Shown here piece after piece: positions 62,059-64,000 of a DNA stretch of 64,000 bases; position 1 is the stretch's first letter; each line of letters opens with the position of its first letter. Below the pieces are notes generated by a model. That model did not search any database, had not been told where the DNA came from, and was given only the letters and a program-made list of their open reading frames with translations. This stretch comes from Verrucomicrobiota bacterium (GTDB taxonomy: Bacteria > Verrucomicrobiota > Verrucomicrobiia > Limisphaerales > J093), in the NCBI GenBank assembly GCA_016716505.1, contig JADJWF010000011.1, forward strand, positions 248,001-312,000, read 5' to 3'. The position numbers were made by a program, and so were the translations under genes.

Positions 62059-63006
62059 TCAGTCAAACCGCACGCCCACCTCGGTACCCTTGGCGACGAT
62101 GAACGCGGCCGCGGCGGCGTATTCCTCGGCGGTCGTCAGATGTTCCAGCATGAGCGGCGGCTGATGCGGCAGGCGGGCAAGCCGCCGCAGAAACGTTGAG
62201 TAGTCCAGCGACCCCGTCCCGGGCCGCACTTCCCGGAAGTGGACGTTCATCTCAATTTCCCACGCCAGGTCCTTCGCGTGACAGCTCACGATCCACGGGC
62301 CCAACTTGTCGAAACACTCGTTGATCAATGCGGCGTTCCGGTAAAACCGTTCGGGTGAGTTCACGAGATTGGCGGGGTCGAGATGGACGCCAAACGCCTT
62401 GCGATCCACGGCGCGCAGCAAACGGCGGGCGTTGTCCGGGCTGTCGGGCAAAGCCCAGCCCATCATTTCGTAGCAGAACTTCGCGCGGCGCGGTCTGACG
62501 GCGTCAATGATCCGGCGCGCGTTCTCCACCGCCGCGTCGAAGAAGCGTGGCGACAAGTTGTCCGGGTGCGGCCCATACCAGACCGTGGGGTTGAACGAGC
62601 CGGCGATGTCCACGCAGCACAAGGCACCGATCTCCTCGGCCAGCGCGAGTCCCTCGGTGACCAGCTTCAGGTTGGCGGCGCGCTTTTCGGCATCAGCATC
62701 CAGCAGGTTCACCCAGCGACCGACCTCGGCGATGACGACCCGGTGGCGTTGAAACGCCTCGCGGAAGGCCCGGATCCGGTCCCCATCGCTGAGCGCCACG
62801 GCCGGGCAATACGCCGCGCCGTAGCCCAGCCGGCGGTGCGCCCGCGCCAACTCCTCGGGATCCGCCGGGGCATCGAAGACGGGCCCGCCGAGGCGGATGG
62901 CGTGGTCTCTCGCGGCGTCGCGTGCGTTCAGGCGCGAGCCGAGCATGAGGGCCGACCCGGTGCTGGCGGCCCGGAAAAGGAAGGTACGGCGGGAGAGCGA
63001 ATTCAT
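62059..63006 (-). CDS. Tat-exported sugar isomerase/epimerase-like TIM barrel
   Basis: 315 residues from the ATG at 63004-63006. Tat signal LSRRTFLFRAASTGSALMLG. The xylose-isomerase-like barrel shows metal-site pieces: VVIAEVGRWVNLLD, AKFCYEMMGWALPDS (Glu), KAFGVHLDPANLVN (His/Asp), VSCHAKDLAWE (His), and PPLMLEHLTTAEEY (Glu). Such exported proteins are common in Verrucomicrobiota and Planctomycetota beside oxidoreductases acting on sugars. First gene of the operon that continues with the BioF-like, DUF885 and SDR genes. Confidence 0.88.
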   Translation of the reverse strand: MNSLSRRTFLFRAASTGSALMLGSRLNARDAARDHAIRLGGPVFDAPADPEELARAHRRLGYGAAYCPAVALSDGDRIRAFREAFQRHRVVIAEVGRWVNLLDADAEKRAANLKLVTEGLALAEEIGALCCVDIAGSFNPTVWYGPHPDNLSPRFFDAAVENARRIIDAVRPRRAKFCYEMMGWALPDSPDNARRLLRAVDRKAFGVHLDPANLVNSPERFYRNAALINECFDKLGPWIVSCHAKDLAWEIEMNVHFREVRPGTGSLDYSTFLRRLARLPHQPPLMLEHLTTAEEYAAAAAFIVAKGTEVGVRFD

Positions 63007-63166
63007 GCGCCGGAGAGTTCTGCAGCCCACGCCGGTTTGCGAGCCGAAATCAACGCCGCGGAGCGTGGTGCAGCGGCGGTCGTCCTGGTTTTGGAAACGA
63101 GCGAACACGGGTCGCTGAAGCGAAGGTAGGCGCGACCCGTAACGACCGGGCGGAGGCAGTTCAAAG

Positions 63167-63241
63167 TGGTGCCAGGGGGGAGAGTCGAACTCCCGACCAA
63201 GGGCTTATGAGTCCCCTGCTCTGCCACTGAGCTACCCTGGC
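63167..63241 (-). tRNA. tRNA with CAT anticodon (Met elongator or lysidine-type Ile)
   Basis: 75 nt on the minus strand including an encoded CCA. Acceptor GCCAGGG (63241-63235) pairs with CCCTGGC (63177-63171) followed by ACCA. D arm TAGCTCAGTGG...CAGAGCA, anticodon stem GGGGA/ plus loop CTCATAA with anticodon CAT complementary to 63207-63209, T arm GGGAGTTCGACTCTCCC. CAT is shared by elongator tRNA-Met and the minor tRNA-Ile2 (after lysidine modification). The ACTCATAAG..TTGGTC region resembles tRNA-Ile2 of E. coli, but the identity cannot be settled here. Confidence 0.95.
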
Positions 63242-63459
63242 GTTACGTCCGCCGCGCCCGCGCCGATGGACGGCACCCACTGTGTTGGGCGCGAGACGCG
63301 GTCACGAGCAACGGCTCGGGAATGATGCGTGGGGCCGGCGGGGTGACAAGCAGGTTTTGCGGTTGAACGGTCCAAGTTCCACGAGTGTCGCTTGGCAGGG
63401 CGGCTGGCAAAGACCGGCCTCTTGGCTGTCCGCGAAGGTCGCCGTCGGAGGGAAACCAT

Positions 63460-63489
63460 TTGACCGTCGGCGAGGCGGGTTGCTAGCTT
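63460..63489 (+). promoter_or_regulatory. Candidate promoter upstream of the ilvN leader ORF
   Basis: TTGACC (63460-63465) and TAGCTT (63484-63489) are 18 bp apart, with TG one base before the -10 (TGC TAGCTT), giving an extended -10. The expected transcription start (about 63496) lies at the ATG of the short ORF, so that ORF would be nearly leaderless. Confidence 0.35.
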
Positions 63490-63497
63490 GGCCCGGC

Positions 63498-63551
63498 ATG
63501 AATCTTCGGGCCAAGGTTCAACTGGTAGCAGACGTCGCCGTACGCGGCTGA
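63498..63551 (+). CDS. Putative attenuation leader peptide of ilvN
   Basis: 17-residue ORF MNLRAKVQLVADVAVRG ending in TGA. Six of 17 residues are Val or Leu (no Ile). Its stop is 36 bp before a terminator hairpin and about 130 bp before ilvN. Ribosome stalling at Val/Leu codons could favour an antiterminator; that alternative pairing has not been worked out. Confidence 0.35.
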   Translation: MNLRAKVQLVADVAVRG

Positions 63552-63586
63552 CGCGACTGCCGGCCTTGGCTCCCCGCTCGCACGTC

Positions 63587-63619
63587 GCCCGCGCACCGAA
63601 AATCTGGACGCGGGCTTTT
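63587..63619 (+). terminator. Terminator/attenuator hairpin upstream of ilvN
   Basis: 7-bp stem gcccgcg / cgcgggc (63587-63593 and 63609-63615) followed by tttt (63616-63619), on the same strand as ilvN and 62 bp before its ATG. A terminator placed inside the leader of a biosynthetic gene is the hallmark of attenuation. Confidence 0.55.
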
Positions 63620-63681
63620 CGTTTGGCGCGGTGACCCCGGGGTCGGAAGCCGGCGGGCTTTGGCCCACAACCCTAACTCGT

Positions 63682-64000
63682 ATGCGACATACCATCTCAG
63701 TGCTGGTGGAAAACAAGTTCGGCGTGCTGACGCGCGTGGCGGGGCTGTTCAGCGGTCGGGGCTTCAACATTGACTCCCTCAACGTGGCGCCCACCCAGGA
63801 CCCCACCATGTCCCGCATGACCATCGTCACCCGCGGCGACGACGCGACCGTGGATCAGATCGTCAAGCAACTCGAGAAGCTGATTGACTCGATCGCGGTG
63901 ACGGATTTCCGCGACGGCGAGTACGTGGATCGCGAACTCGTGCTGGTGAAAGTGGCGGTGGATTCGACGACCCGTCCCGAGGTCATGCAGATCACGGACA
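63682..64000 (+). CDS. ilvN: Acetolactate synthase small (regulatory) subunit, 3' truncated by window end
   Basis: 106 residues visible from ATG 63682. The protein begins MRHTISVLVENKFGVLTRVA and continues GLFSGRGFNIDSLNVAPTQD, the classical ACT domain of IlvN/IlvH that binds valine and controls the catalytic subunit of branched-chain amino acid synthesis. The second part (VKQLEKLIDSIAVTDF, ELVLVKVAVD) also fits the family. ilvB is not upstream in this window, so the catalytic subunit lies elsewhere or downstream. The attenuator-like leader upstream fits its role. Confidence 0.93.
   Translation, partial: MRHTISVLVENKFGVLTRVAGLFSGRGFNIDSLNVAPTQDPTMSRMTIVTRGDDATVDQIVKQLEKLIDSIAVTDFRDGEYVDRELVLVKVAVDSTTRPEVMQITD

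Larger units (their letters stand above)
63242..63681 (+). promoter_or_regulatory. ilvN leader region (440 bp) with attenuator-like layout
   Basis: Non-coding stretch between the divergent tRNA and ilvN. Its second half contains a candidate promoter (63460-63489), a 17-codon Val/Leu-rich ORF (63498-63551) and a terminator hairpin (63587-63619), in the order expected of amino-acid attenuation. The first half shows no clear element apart from what must be the tRNA promoter. Confidence 0.45.

Noticed and set aside
1..64000. Prophage, transposase or integrase genes
   Set aside because: No integrase, transposase, terminase or capsid-like motifs were seen in any translated frame.

Overview
The window is a high-GC, gene-dense bacterial chromosome segment that most resembles a free-living Verrucomicrobiota, probably the Limisphaerales/Pedosphaera side (subdivision 3). 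This placement is inferred. The grounds are many large secreted carbohydrate-active proteins, secreted PQQ-type beta-propellers opening with WPQFRGPNGQG, pseudo-Ig modules of the YQVQASTDLVHWENL type, a thrombospondin-3-like DPDADGL segment, a PPi-type phosphofructokinase, an exosortase/EpsI pair, and scarce Shine-Dalgarno sequences. No plasmid, phage or IS element is visible. The window opens inside one gene and closes inside ilvN.

Left part (1-13134): a ferrous-iron locus comes first, with a DtxR-type regulator fused to two FeoA domains and FeoB split into a GTPase ORF and a membrane ORF. On the minus strand follow a TIR/NB-ARC/TPR protein with seven almost identical 153-bp repeats, a secreted DUF1593 (nucleoside-hydrolase-like) protein, and a 1774-residue secreted protein joining a phytase-like esterase, two Ig-like domains, a 5'-nucleotidase and a calcineurin-like phosphoesterase.

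Glycan island (13592-25942, all minus strand): two beta-propeller quinoprotein-like proteins, a clan GH-A glycosidase, two parallel beta-helix proteins (one GH28), a DUF4185 plus discoidin protein, an SLOG-type putative molybdenum carrier, and a GH140-type apiosidase. GH140 with GH28 suggests apiose-decorated galacturonan (rhamnogalacturonan II or apiogalacturonan) as substrate. Further glycosidase-like genes lie at 32349 (GH116), 36491, 39815 and 45638.

Middle (26509-50391): an FmdB zinc-ribbon protein, a gluzincin-like protein without an evident HExxH, an SDR coupled by a GTGA overlap, a degenerate island with restriction-modification remnants, a GT2 polyprenyl-phosphate sugar transferase, PPi-PFK with a strong terminator, a ferredoxin-NADP reductase, a DUF4838 protein whose frame runs without a stop into ispF, a nitroreductase, YceI, a secreted isochorismatase-fold protein, and a serine palmitoyltransferase-like enzyme next to a CerR-like epimerase/dehydratase, which suggests sphingolipid synthesis.

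Right part (50504-64000): a DUF1349 protein, a minus-strand run ending in exosortase and EpsI, an MsbA-type ABC exporter, aspartate-semialdehyde dehydrogenase, a four-gene minus-strand operon (Tat-exported TIM barrel, BioF-like synthase, DUF885 metallopeptidase, SDR), a CAT-anticodon tRNA, and the start of ilvN. Upstream of ilvN sit a short Val/Leu-rich ORF and a terminator hairpin that look like an attenuator.
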